From Piper betle (lineage: Eukaryota; Streptophyta; Magnoliopsida; Piperales; Piperaceae): a stretch of DNA of 64,000 nt. Where the stretch lies: assembly GCA_033002965.1 (NCBI GenBank), contig JAURVB010007465.1:1-64000 (forward strand), in the 5' to 3' direction. The translations under genes were made by a program, and so were the position numbers. Position 1 is the stretch's first letter, and each line of letters opens with the position of its first letter. Shown here piece by piece: positions 49,521-60,460 of this stretch. The notes beneath the pieces are model-generated. The model worked only from the letters and a program-made list of their open reading frames with translations. It ran no database searches and had not been told where the DNA came from.

Positions 49521-50524
49521 GGCTAGTTTAGAAGATAAACTTTTTATCTAGAGTATAGGAATGAACTCCTTTTCTATAAGAACACTAATGTATGGAAATT
49601 GAGTGTAACACCCCAAATCCGATTCATACTCGTAAACCAAAACGGCATGTTACAAGCCCCGATTAGGTCGGCTAACCTAGACCTAACTCGTACGGATCTA
49701 ATCTCGACGTCTTAAAATGAAGATACGACTCCTCATGCATGAATGAATACACAAAACCCTGACATGATACTATATGGATGACATGCAGACTAATTTACAC
49801 ACCAATATAATTACAATAAAAATTAATAAAAATTTTAAAAATAAAATGGACAGAGTCTCCCCTTAAAGTGCAATTAGGGGCCACCCTATCAAATCAACAT
49901 ATGCAAATATATATTTATCTATATATTAAACAACTTTATTCACATAAAATCTAATCTACTATAAACTCATTCTGAAACGTGGGTCTCAATCCACCTGTGC
50001 ATTCTATTGATACATCTTATTAGATCTAGGCCTTGACTTATTTTAATAATATATATATATATATATATATTAACATATCATCATTAGTAATTTTTCTACT
50101 AAAGCAGACATCACATCACATCATATTTCAATATAACGAAATCATAACAAAATATTAACCATCCTATTGTCTAACATGTGTGTGCAAGTGATATCATTGC
50201 TCCTCTGTCCAGGTTGGCACATCCAACTCCTGGTTATCACCTACATATTGTATAAAAACACGTCAGTAACAAGGGTTACTGGTCCAAAATATAACTATAA
50301 CAAATTGGCTATGAGAGCAAACTCTCATATGAAAGAAAACACTCGTATACTTCTCGTGAACTCTTTGAAGGGCACCTACTGAGGAGCCACTGGGCTATAG
50401 ACCCGGTAGCATCCCGAACTGTCTGCTTTGTTGATGTCGCTTTTAGCATTTTCTCATTTCATTTTTCTCTGGTCCATCGAAACTACATGTATATCCTAAG
50501 CCCTCTCCTTTCCTCCATAATTCT

Positions 50525-50974
50525 CCTGGTGTGAGATCCCTCAACGTAGTCCCACATCTAATACCTACTGGGAGAAGATCCTGTTTATAAGTGAGAATGG
50601 ACTATAGATCAAGAAATGACTTAGGCACATTATATTGCACTTTAGGCTAGGTCGTTACAAATGGTATTAGAGTAATCTGGTTCTGTGTTAGATGGTGAAC
50701 TGGACTATGGATGTTGGCTAGGCTCTCAGTCACAGGCCATGGAAAGTCGTGGGTTGGGGCTAACAATAGGCCAAGTATAGGAATTTTGGGGACAAAATTT
50801 CCTAAGGTGGGTGGATTGTGAGATCCCTCAACTTAGTCCCACATCTAATACCTACTGAGAGAAGATCCTGTTTATAAGTGGGAATGGACTATAGATCTTT
50901 AACTTGGGTTAACCATTTTAAAGAAATGATTAAGGCCCATTACGTTGTACTTTGGGCCGGGTCATTACACCTGG
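50525..50974 (+). mobile_element. TRIM (miniature LTR retrotransposon) inside solo LTR C
   Basis: Two direct repeats, 50530-50659 (130 bp) and 50817-50969 (153 bp), begin TGTGAGATCCCTCAAC and end GTTACA/ATTACA. They flank only 157 bp. Right after the first repeat is TGGTATTAGAG (50662-50672), a Met-tRNA primer site; before the second is a purine-rich tract (ctaaggtgggtgga). An exact 5-bp target duplication, cctgg, sits at 50525-50529 and 50970-50974. The second repeat has an extra ~23 bp (around 50899-50921). This is the architecture of a TRIM, with no coding capacity. Confidence 0.88.
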
Positions 50975-52563
50975 CCTTGAGCATGAAGGCCGAATACTCT
51001 CAAGCGCCTTTAGTAGTACCCTTTGAATCACAAGTCCGGACATGCCTTGTACTGAACATTACCTGTAAACCTCCACGTTCTCCGGGTGTGAGGAACTCAA
51101 ACGCGGAGTTGTCAGGTTCCCTCAAGAATAGAACAGTCCACTCACTAATCCAGAGCCCACTTTGACTGTCCCGACATTCGCTCATGGTACGTGCAGTCAG
51201 TTTCCCCATCTCTCATCTGACTAAAAACTTGATAAAATTATATATATAGGCCTAGGAAGGGATGCCTATAATAGGCCCGAAGGCAACTTATGGTGGATTT
51301 TGTTTTCGAAATCATCTTCGAGGGTTTATTAATCTGGAAAACTGTTTGGCTAAATGACCCGAGTTAAGTGGGATTCGATAAAACACCACTTAACCCATCC
51401 TGTAGGCATTAAAACAAACATACAATAGAGTAGAGTATGAAATAGATGAGTCTTAAACGGACCTGGTAAAAGCTCCAAGCACATCCTCGCGCTTAGGCGG
51501 CGAGCTTCTATTGCATACCTACACATCAAATCTAGAAACTAACGCCCGTTAACTGAATGATGCATCAACTCGACATGATCATTACACACAACACAATCAT
51601 CACCATCACAATCAACAATCATAAATGTGAAAATAATTCTAACTCATCCTATTCATACCAATTTTATTGTGTTTTTCTAAATTACGTTGTAGTCGATTAG
51701 CAGGCTCAGATTTAATTTACTTCATTAGATCACTTTACATTAATTTACTATTAATCACACCATGTCACTTATCACTTCATTCATAGTCAGACATTAATCA
51801 TGACAATTAATCTATCTTAGCATGTTGTGCTAACAATCATCAATTTTAAATCATTAACTCAGAGGCAATTATACCTCTCGTCGTGGACAATCGGTGATGG
51901 CTAGGGTTTTGTCGCGCGTCTCAGACTCGAATTCGGAGCTCGTCAGCATCCAAAGTTCGATCGGGTTCGACTGGATGAGCTTCGTGGAAGATCCACCAAA
52001 ATCTAGCAAATCCAGTCTTCTAGTAAGGTTCCAGCGGTTTTCCATCGGTTTGAGTAGTTTTCTGGCAACTTTCCGGTGGCAATCACCAGTGGCGTCTACT
52101 AGCAGAATAACAGGGGTATTGGGTACCATTGGAACCAGCTCGGCTACCCCGACACATCTACAACGTCGACGTGGTCAACGAAGGTGGAGGCTTGCCGAAA
52201 AAGGGCAAAAACAAAGGCTGTGGCAATGGGTGAAGAAATGCGGCTGATGTGGGTGGTGTTGGGCTCCGCTCTGGTTGGGGAGGGTCGTGAGTTGGTCGAA
52301 GGCGTTGAGGCGACCATTGGATTGCGGTGGCGACGGTTGCACCTGCGGCAAAATCGGTGACACGAGTGTAATGCGGGAGTGGCGCTAGGCACGGTGTTCC
52401 AGCATCGTGGCGGCCAGACGATGGCCAAGGTGCTTGGGGTGGCACGACAACGCTGCCGCGGGGCCTAGCGGGGACAATCGGCGGCAGGGCAACAGTGGCA
52501 ACGAATACAAGGGTGGCGGTGGCGGCGATCAGGGTTTGAGGAAAAAGAAAAAAGGGTCGGGGG

Positions 52564-53260
52564 TATAGTTGTAAAAATTGGAATCGAAATCGGAATTGGT
52601 TTTCGAAGGAGTTACTGAATTGGATCGAATCAGTCTAAATCGGTCATAAATTGGTTTAGTTGAATCGGTTCAAATCGGTCTTATACAAAAATTTCAACTT
52701 AGTCAAAATCATGGGTTATTAGTTATAGAACATGACATTTTGATATTATGGTATGTATTATCTTTTATGGTATTTTTCATATTTTTTGGATTTTTTTGAA
52801 TTATTTAGAGTTGGTTATTATTTTTTACTCGAGTTAGATTCAAGTCAAGTTTTAATTATGAGAATGCCAGAACTATTTCTTTATTTTTTCCCCCTATCTC
52901 GCCCACACCCGCCACCCTCCTTCCCCAGTCGCCGCTGCCACGTCGCGTCCCACCTCCCCCCGCCCGTCTATCGCTGCTGTCTGGAATCAGCCTCCCCCCA
53001 CCCAACCCCCCCGTCGCCAAGTCGCCGCCCTCGCTGTGGCCGCTCTCCGCTCGCTGTCACCATCCCATCCTCCCCTCGCCCTATCTATCGCTATCGTTAA
53101 GAATTGGCTGATTTGGGCCGATTCTAGAATCGGCTCGAATCGGCCGATTCACAGACCGATTTGTATAAAAACCGATTCGTATGATTTTTTGAATCGAAAA
53201 CCTTCCGATCTGATTTAAATCGGTCAATTTCAAGTGGAATCAGCCAATTTTTGCAACTCA
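52564..53260. mobile_element. Mutator-like non-autonomous element, copy 2
   Basis: It is ~697 bp, close in length to the copy at 5200-5885. The ends are inverted: TAGTTGTAAAAATTGG at the left and CCAATTTTTGCAACTCA at the right. Subterminal GAATCGG/CCGATTC repeats, the AT-rich module (52700-52870) and the C-rich island (52880-53090) are in the same order. The flanks ggtcggggg (52555-52563) and ggttgtggg (53261-53269) agree at seven of nine positions. It interrupts solo LTR C. Confidence 0.62.
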
Positions 53261-53737
53261 GGTTGTGGGTGATGGGTGGCAATGTCGTAAATAAGACTTG
53301 ACTCAACTCTGACTCGAGTCAAAATCATAACTAGTTCGTAATAATTTCAAAAAAAATACGAAAAATAAGGAAAAATCTCATAAAATATATAACACAGTAT
53401 AACACTACAATGACATGCTCTGTAACTATTAGCCCACCCAACTACCCAATAACGCGTCCTGACGCGGTAAACAGCCTAAAACTAATTCTACAATCCACTA
53501 TATATAAAATATAAAAAAATAACTGGCATACTCTCATATATTCTGATAACTCATTTTTTCTACTGTATTCATGATGTTATCATCATATACTTGGGTACAC
53601 ATGACCCTCATAGCTCATACACGAAACTCGCGTAGGCTCAGAAGACGTGTTCTGAAACTAACTCGACTCGAACCGATTGCTGAACCGATCAGTTCATAAG
53701 TGCAAACCTTGACTCGAATTGTGGGTTTTACATTGAG

Positions 53738-54407
53738 CTTGTTCCACACTCGACACTATTAATTGCATTTTTAAAAAAACACAATTAATTGTGATAAATG
53801 TTGTAAATCTTATTTATTTTTTTCAACACTGTTAATTGCGATAAATGTTGTAAATCTTATTTATTTGCCAACCATATTGAAACCAACTAAGAACAAATCA
53901 AAATTATATTTTGTAAGTATTTCCACAAAAAAGTAAAAAATAACCAATATTTTGATGGTTTTTACCTACAAAAGGTTATCTTGAACTCTCAATAAAAAGG
54001 ACGTCTATCATTTAAAGGACTATAATAACATTGTTATTATGCCAATAATTAAGACTTCTTTCTATATCTACCTAAGTATTTGACCACCAACATCAGCTCT
54101 AGGTGATGTACAGCCCAATGGTCATATGAGAAGCTCAAATATAAATAGCATCATCAATCATGTCATTAAATGAGTTGCAAAATATTAATCTCAAATATAA
54201 AAATAATTACCGCAAAAGTTGTAATTAAAAAAAATACTAGCATGTAGAATTTTTGTGAGATCTAACCAGAGGTAGGATGCAGTATATTAATGGCGTGTCT
54301 TTGTAAATTTTTAATTTTATTTAATTATTTTAAAAGGACAACATAGACCGTCAATTTACAATTAGGCTGAGACGTTACATCTTGAGAGAAATTGTGGAGC
54401 ATAGAAG
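53738..54407. other. AT-rich intergenic, no gene
   Basis: No coding signal and no recognisable element ends. 53770-53870 has two short repeats of 'gttgtaaatcttatttattt'. Confidence 0.45.
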
Positions 54408-54774
54408 TAGGGGTGCCGGGTGCTCATCAACAACTCAAACTAGGTTTGCTTGATTTTTAATTGAATCGAACTAATAAGTATTAAAGTTGGTTCGAATTCA
54501 GGTAGAACTAGAGTTGAATTCGAGCTAAATTAATTCGTATTTACTAATATTATTAATATCAACTTTATTCTTTTAATATCATGTCATGCTTTGAATCAAG
54601 TTTTTTTGAGTTACATACTGAGCCAAATCAAGTTTAATCGAGCTTTGAATAGCCTTAACACAAGCCTAAACAGGGAAAAATACAAAAAAATATTCTAAAT
54701 CGTAAAAAATAGTAGGGTGCATCTCAGCTCTGATGTAAATGGGCTCGGCTTGCTCATTTAATTAGCACCCCTAT
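54408..54774. mobile_element. hAT-type MITE-like sequence
   Basis: It starts TAGGGGTGCCGGG and ends AGCACCCCTA, giving an 8-bp exact terminal inverted repeat (TAGGGGTG/CACCCCTA) as in the other two hAT-type elements. The flanks catagaag and ttattaat do not match, so the duplication has decayed or one end belongs to a different copy; related AACTCGA-rich sequence continues to about 55250. Confidence 0.45.
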
Positions 54775-56541
54775 TATTAATAACTAGTTTTGCTTCAATT
54801 ACCAATTGTTCATAACCTCATGGTCAATAAATTTACTGTGGTGAAGTAAGAGTGTACTCAATTCTTGGCCAAATATTAGGTTAAAAGAGAAGGGAAATGG
54901 ATATAATAGACGATCCAGGCAAAATGGACCCACTGGAATAAACTAATACTTATCATCTCAATTATCTTACTTCTTTGTTATTATATTATATTATATAAAT
55001 AAATAAATAGATAAATATAATATAATATAATATAATATAAATATAAAAACTATATTATTATATTATTTTATCGAGTCGAGTTTGAGTTATAACTGAGTCG
55101 AGTCTAGTCGAATACAACCTATGCTTATGCTCAGCTCGTAAGATTCTAGTTTGAGTCGAGCTCGGACTCCAATATTTAAATGTCGAGTTTTGAGTTGAGT
55201 TAAGCCGAACCGAACACTAAATATTTACGAATGGGCTCGCTCAAGTAGAACCCTAATCAATAATAGTCATTCATATGAAAATCTTCCGCTCCCATTGACA
55301 TCTGTGTTTGATCTCCATAAAAATCTAAATTCATGATGCCCCAAAGAAAATATACCCCTACAAACTGTTGCCTTCTTATGCACTACATCCCATGTTGCTT
55401 ATTTCTGTATGCCTTTCAACACAAACATAGTGAACAACGAAAAGCACAGGCAGAAAGCAAAAGGCAAGGCAGTTCAGAATAGGTCTTCACATAGCCAATG
55501 GTGATCAAACACACAGTGGAACAGGGAAATTGGTGAGTTTTAGAGCTTGCAGACAAAAAGAATTTGAGCTTTGTTTTCTTTCATTAATGTTAACTGACCT
55601 AGTGGAGTATGGGAATTATAAAGCACTGGTTCATATTGTTTTGATACGCAAACAATCAAAGCGGATGAGATCTGATATCTGAGTGCAGAAAGGTTTGAAC
55701 CATCTGAGGCACGTGAAGAAGATAAACCCTGGTCGGCCACCATCACCAGAGAGGGAGAGCCAAAAGAACAGGAAAGAAGTATGTCATCTTCCACCATCAA
55801 TGGTGAAACCTGCAACTTCTTCTACACTAACACAGATTTATCATTTTAAATGGACAATTTGCAGCATCTGGGTCTGATCTAAAATCTAAACAAATGAAGG
55901 TAAAGTAATTAGTGGCTAATGGAAATTAGGACAAACTACTTATATTATAGCATCTCTTAATTATTTACAGAAAGCCATGATTCTTTGTCTGAGCTTGAGG
56001 ACTCCATCACACATCTATTATACTAATTGACATCAAGTTTTGACACCAAAAAACTGGTCTTGATTTACTACATACTTTCGTTACTTGTAAACATGATATA
56101 TTACCACTTCTTCCTCGTACCAAACAATTCATGCCAGCAACCTGCACTGTGCTGACAGTGAGTTACCAACCTTGCCAACCCTTTTCTTCCCTATAAGGTG
56201 ATATGTTTTTGTCTTTTTACTTTCTTACCTAATGTTTGATGCATCTATTCCATATATATACACAAATTTACATGGAAGAAATTGTTTTGTCCTTGTTAGC
56301 CTGAGTCGCTAAGTTTGCTTGCATGTGAGGTTCAAACCATCTAAAGTAACTCTCCTGTTGTGATTGTAATTAATTAGCAGCTTCAGTAAACCATCTTTGA
56401 ATTATAAAATCCATGATAAACAAAACCTCATAAAGACGAGGACTATGTTTCTACTTAGTAGACCTACTAGCAAAATGGAGGAAACTCTTCAGATTTTTGT
56501 TCTCTTTAGGAAAAATAAATTTACTCCCACAATACCTCTGA
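54775..56541. other. Intergenic, repeat-rich left part, no gene
   Basis: 54960-55060 is a TATAA/TAAA simple-repeat tract. 55070-55250 has GAGTCGAG-type repeats similar to hAT subterminal sequence. 55280-56541 is ordinary AT-rich upstream DNA; the two opposing frames at 55540-55877 show no motif. Confidence 0.45.
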
Positions 56542-56549
56542 TATATAAG
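56542..56549 (+). promoter_or_regulatory. Likely TATA box of the RING-H2 gene
   Basis: TATATAAG lies 63 bp before the start codon at 56612, within the normal distance for a plant core promoter with a short leader. Confidence 0.55.
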
Positions 56550-56611
56550 CCAAAGGCCTGCCCAAGTTCTTCAACATCTTCTCCTTGTTCCACAACTCTT
56601 TAATATTTTTG

Positions 56612-57670
56612 ATGGATGTAGACCATTCTGAAATCTCTCACCCTTATCCCCAATCACTCCAGTTGATACTGTATCAATCTTTCATATTTTCAGTTCCCAT
56701 TCTCTTCACCATAATTTTGTTCCTCTTATTTTCTGTTTTTTATCTGAAAAGGAGAAGATCTTCAATACCCTCGTTTCCCCAGCAGGTGACAACAAGAAGT
56801 TTCAACCAAGCCACTTCACTTCTTTCTGTGGTAATGTTCTTTCGTTCCATTTCAACTTCTAATATGACCACCATTGTGCATGCAAGAGTTTATAGTTCTC
56901 CCCACACTTGCATCAATAAGAGGATGATCTTATTACGCTTCAAATATATCTATTGATATTTATTTATTGCCCCTGTTTCACCAGCCTTTTGACATGGCTC
57001 TGAAAAAGGAATTAGAAGAAGGCCTACCTATAGTTATCTTTGACGAAGAGAATGCCAATTCAAGAGGCACTCAGTAAGTAGTCCATTTCATCAACATTCC
57101 AATTCCTTTCACTTGAAAAATCTACAGGCTTTATATATTCCATGATTGATACACCTGAATATTTACGTTTGCAATTACATTCCATAACTTAAACATTTTG
57201 GTGTTCCCTTGCTCTTCCTTACACCAAAATTTCTTTATTAAGACACTTCACCAACATATATATATTCACACTTGTGGAAATTTTATGCGCTAAATATCCC
57301 CAAAATGTTTTCTTTTTGCATTCTCTAATTAAATTGTATCTAACCATTGGAAATGTGCTGTAGGTGTTGCGTGTGCCTCGGCGACTTTGAGATGGAGGAG
57401 CAGTTGCACCAAATCCCATCTTGCAACCACATCTTCCACATAGATTGCATCCATCATTGGCTAATTGCAAACGCAACTTGCCCTCAGTGTAGAGTCCCAG
57501 TTCTTCCTCTGACAAAAGACCCACTTGAAAAAGTCGGTGTAGTTCAAGAAGAAATTGAGGTTGTTGTCCAACCATCTGGTTCTATCCATGAAGGATCATC
57601 AGCCAGTGGGGGACGTTCATCAAATCCTAGAATTCCAAGGGAGCCGTCTGAACCTGCTCCGGTTTCCTAA
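56612..57670 (+). CDS. ATL-type RING-H2 E3 ubiquitin ligase
   Basis: Exons 56612-56830, 56985-57073 and 57364-57670 join in phase to 204 residues. An N-terminal single TM segment (SFIFSVPILFTIILFLLFSV, residues ~24-43) is followed by a basic KRRR stop-transfer, a short linker (LKKELEEGLPIVIFDE) and a RING-H2 domain. The RING ligands fit C-x2-C-x15-C-x-H-x2-H-x2-C-x10-C-x2-C: CCVC, CNHIFHIDC, CPQC, all present. The order TM-linker-RING and the intron just before QCCVCLG are those of the ATL7/ATL58/ATL59 group. It should act as a membrane-anchored ubiquitin ligase; the substrate is unknown. I took the second methionine (MDVDHSE) as the start because it directly precedes the family-like N-terminus. 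Confidence 0.88.
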
Positions 57671-57784
57671 CCAAATCCAGATGCAAGGCGTGTGAGATCT
57701 TACACAGTAATGACAATTAGGAAGGTTTCTTGTAGCTACACATCACAGAATAATTAGGATAATATACATCAGCGAAGATGGTAA

Positions 57785-58034
57785 TAATTGTTCCAGTTAA
57801 TGGTAATATTTCAGCGAATGATCACTACCTATTATGCCACATAGTGCAACAAAAATCGAGGCTACCATAATTGTTCTAGTTAATGGTAATATTTCAGCGA
57901 ATGATCACTACCTATTATGCCACATAGTGCAACAAAAATCGAGGCTACCATAATTGTTCCAGTTAATGGTAATATTTCAGCGAATGATCACTACCTATTA
58001 TGCCACATAGTGCAACAAAAATCGAGGCTACCTG
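57785..58034. repeat. 83-bp tandem repeat, three copies
   Basis: Units beginning 'ttgttccagttaatgg' start at 57788, 57871 and 57954, exactly 83 bp apart, and are nearly identical (a single T/C difference was noticed). Each holds 'atttcagcgaatgatcac' and 'gccacatagtgcaac'. They lie ~120 bp after the RING-H2 stop codon, so they may be in its 3' untranslated region. Confidence 0.92.
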
Positions 58035-58035
58035 C

Positions 58036-60460
58036 TTGATACTTTGATCTCTAACCAAAAAACATGATTAGAATGCCACGGGAACATAGGCTTCTCTTGG
58101 TCTGCCAGAGAAGAAAAATGGAGTTCTTTCAATCCGCAGCATGACCCAACAACATAAGAAAACACTGTTCACTGAAAACACAACTCGATACAAACAGATA
58201 AAAAGCAGTCAACTGCTGCCCACCTCAGAACTTTGTCCATGACTGCAATTTATAGGGCTGTGGAGTATAACACATAATAAAAACTGCGACAGAGCACTAG
58301 TGCCCAAAATATGATTATACAGGGTTGAAGAAAGATATGTAGGCAGATAGAGCTGTTTAAGAATTGCGGGTGGGTCTTCCAGAGCTTGACTCGCTGTATT
58401 GACGAACTCCGATAAATAGTGTGAGGCGTAGTTTCTAACGAAAAATCAAAATTTTCATTAAAAAATGCAGGAAATGAAATATATTCATAGCAATGCGTTT
58501 TAGCTTCAAATTCTTAGTACAATTTGCCAGGTGGGCAAGAACATATATGCTAGCGCGCAATCTGGATGAGTTGAACTTGAGCAAACAAGAGCTTTTAACA
58601 CTCAACTTGCGAAAAAAACATCACTAACCACTTTCCAAATTGCTAATTAAGTTATACCAGATTTCATGGGCAACAAAAATAACAGTTCTAAGTTTCAACT
58701 TTTCAAAGGAAGCGCTTCTCCTCTAATATATAACCCATCTATCAGCATGTACGGGGATCCCAATAAGTACCAACGATCTTTCAGCAGAATTAGCATTGCC
58801 CCAGTTTAGGTCCTCTCCTCATGTATAAAATCCTGGGCTTCGATTCAAACATAATTGATGCTCAAGAGGAAAAAATAAGCAAACTATTCACAATGTATTA
58901 AAGAAAAGACTATATAGGGGAACAAAAAACTCCAATGGCAGATGATTTAGTCTGTATATCATACGACAACAAAAAAATCAAGTACAAAAAACTCATTGCC
59001 AGACAATAACAAGAAGGTGATACAAGACAAGCCTTTCACTTTGTTTGAACTCCTGGGGAGTAAAAAATAGACCCAGCAAACTCTACAGATTCTCCTCTTT
59101 TCATTACCTTAAAAATAAAAGAAAAACAAAACTGACCCTTGTGATCTGGCAAATCATAATTAGCCGAAGTAGACAGAACCCATTGAACTTCAATCAAGCT
59201 CCATGTTCTTCCTCCACCTCCTATTATGAAGCAAAACAGAACTCATGCGTCAATATCTTTCTACTCCGGCTAATAAGACAAAAGGAGAAAAAAAATCTCT
59301 TGGGCTTCATCTTCCAGTTTCAAATAAAATACCAGTAGGAAGAAGTAAAAAACCAAATCATATCAAGATGCAACTTTTTTTATGAAGATCATCTAGGTTA
59401 GGATTATGGTGGAATAAATTAAAAAGTAAAATTTTTAAATAAATATAAAGAAAAAGGTTTCCCAAGTTAAAGATCCCAAGACCATGCAACCTTACAAGAA
59501 AACAAAGACAAATGCTGGATTATTAGTCAAAAGGTCATGCAATTGTAAATTGAAATTACAATCATCAACATAATCATACACCTAAATCCTAAAATACTGG
59601 ATCAGGGATACACATCATACTCTTCTATTCATCTCAATCAACGACCATATGAGCCCTGCAAGCAAAAAACTTAATATCACTTCCAACTGCCTCTATCATC
59701 GTTGTTTTCGGCTTTCTATACCCCTCTCCAATCCATTATCGATGTTCTATTAATATCACAAAATTGTAAAGATTTAATTAAATATTAGCCTGACAGAGAT
59801 AAACAATATAGGAGACTACTTACATACTTAACCAGAAAGACGTTTATCCACTGTCAAAACTTTAGGATGATCTCCAGACAAGCTTACATGAAAAAAAAAA
59901 AATCCTCATTGATGGGATTCTGTGACAGTATATCTATAGACTCAAGAGCCCTATCAATATAAGGAAAATTCTAAACAGAAGTCTAATATTATTGGCAATT
60001 CAAATTCAAGCAGATAACTATTATATCTCAAACACTAATAAGATACCCATAAAGATTCTTTTTCATAAGTCTTAAAATTCATGTCTAACTTGTCCTGCAT
60101 CACTCGTCTCTCATTTCCTATAAAATTGAGTTCGGATTTCAGGAAGAAACAACAAGCTTAAAATGAAAGGCAGACAACACCAGACAAGTTTTGAAGCTTA
60201 AGTTTCTACAAGCATGTCTTCTTCAGGTGTCACCCACCAATCAATCCTCCTTCCAAAAATATTTATAAAACATGCTAGATGCAAATTCAAAAAGCTAAAT
60301 AAACTTGGCAAAGAACAGTGTGGTAATTTAGCAAGATACAGCTAGAAATAGGTACTTACTATTATAGTTAACAAAACCAAAAAACAAAAGAAAAAAAAAG
60401 GTATAGTATAGCAAAATTTAAATGGAGTAAATATGTTAAAAATGTGAAGTTGTTGCTTAC
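58036..60460. other. CAS 3' untranslated region and intron, otherwise no gene
   Basis: A splice donor (gtaagc) directly follows the CAS stop codon at 60460, and a good acceptor on the minus strand (ttttttgcttgcag) sits at about 59656-59669. CAS therefore probably has a ~0.8-kb intron in its 3' untranslated region and a final non-coding exon left of 59655. No other coding signal was found. Confidence 0.5.

Larger units (their letters stand above)
49604..53732 (-). mobile_element. Solo LTR C, gypsy-type, with exact 5-bp TSD
   Basis: On the minus strand it runs from TGTAAAACCC (53732 downward) to GGGGTGTTACA (49604), i.e. TG...CA ends. It is flanked by an exact 5-bp duplication, ttgag, at 49599-49603 and 53733-53737. 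It matches solo LTR A along its length and carries two later insertions: a TRIM (50530-50969) and a Mutator-like element (52564-53260). Without these it is about 3.0 kb. There is no gag-pol, so LTR-LTR recombination is the likely origin. The large LTR size and the terminus suggest a Tekay/Del-like chromovirus family; this is inference. Confidence 0.82.

Noticed and set aside
52144..52445. Overlapping minus-strand frames of about 95 codons
   Set aside because: They fall in the GC-rich island of solo LTR C in three frames at once; composition explains them, although an ancient leader gene cannot be excluded.
57785..58034. 83-bp repeat as a CRISPR-like array
   Set aside because: The units are contiguous tandem copies without unique spacers and the genome is a plant's.
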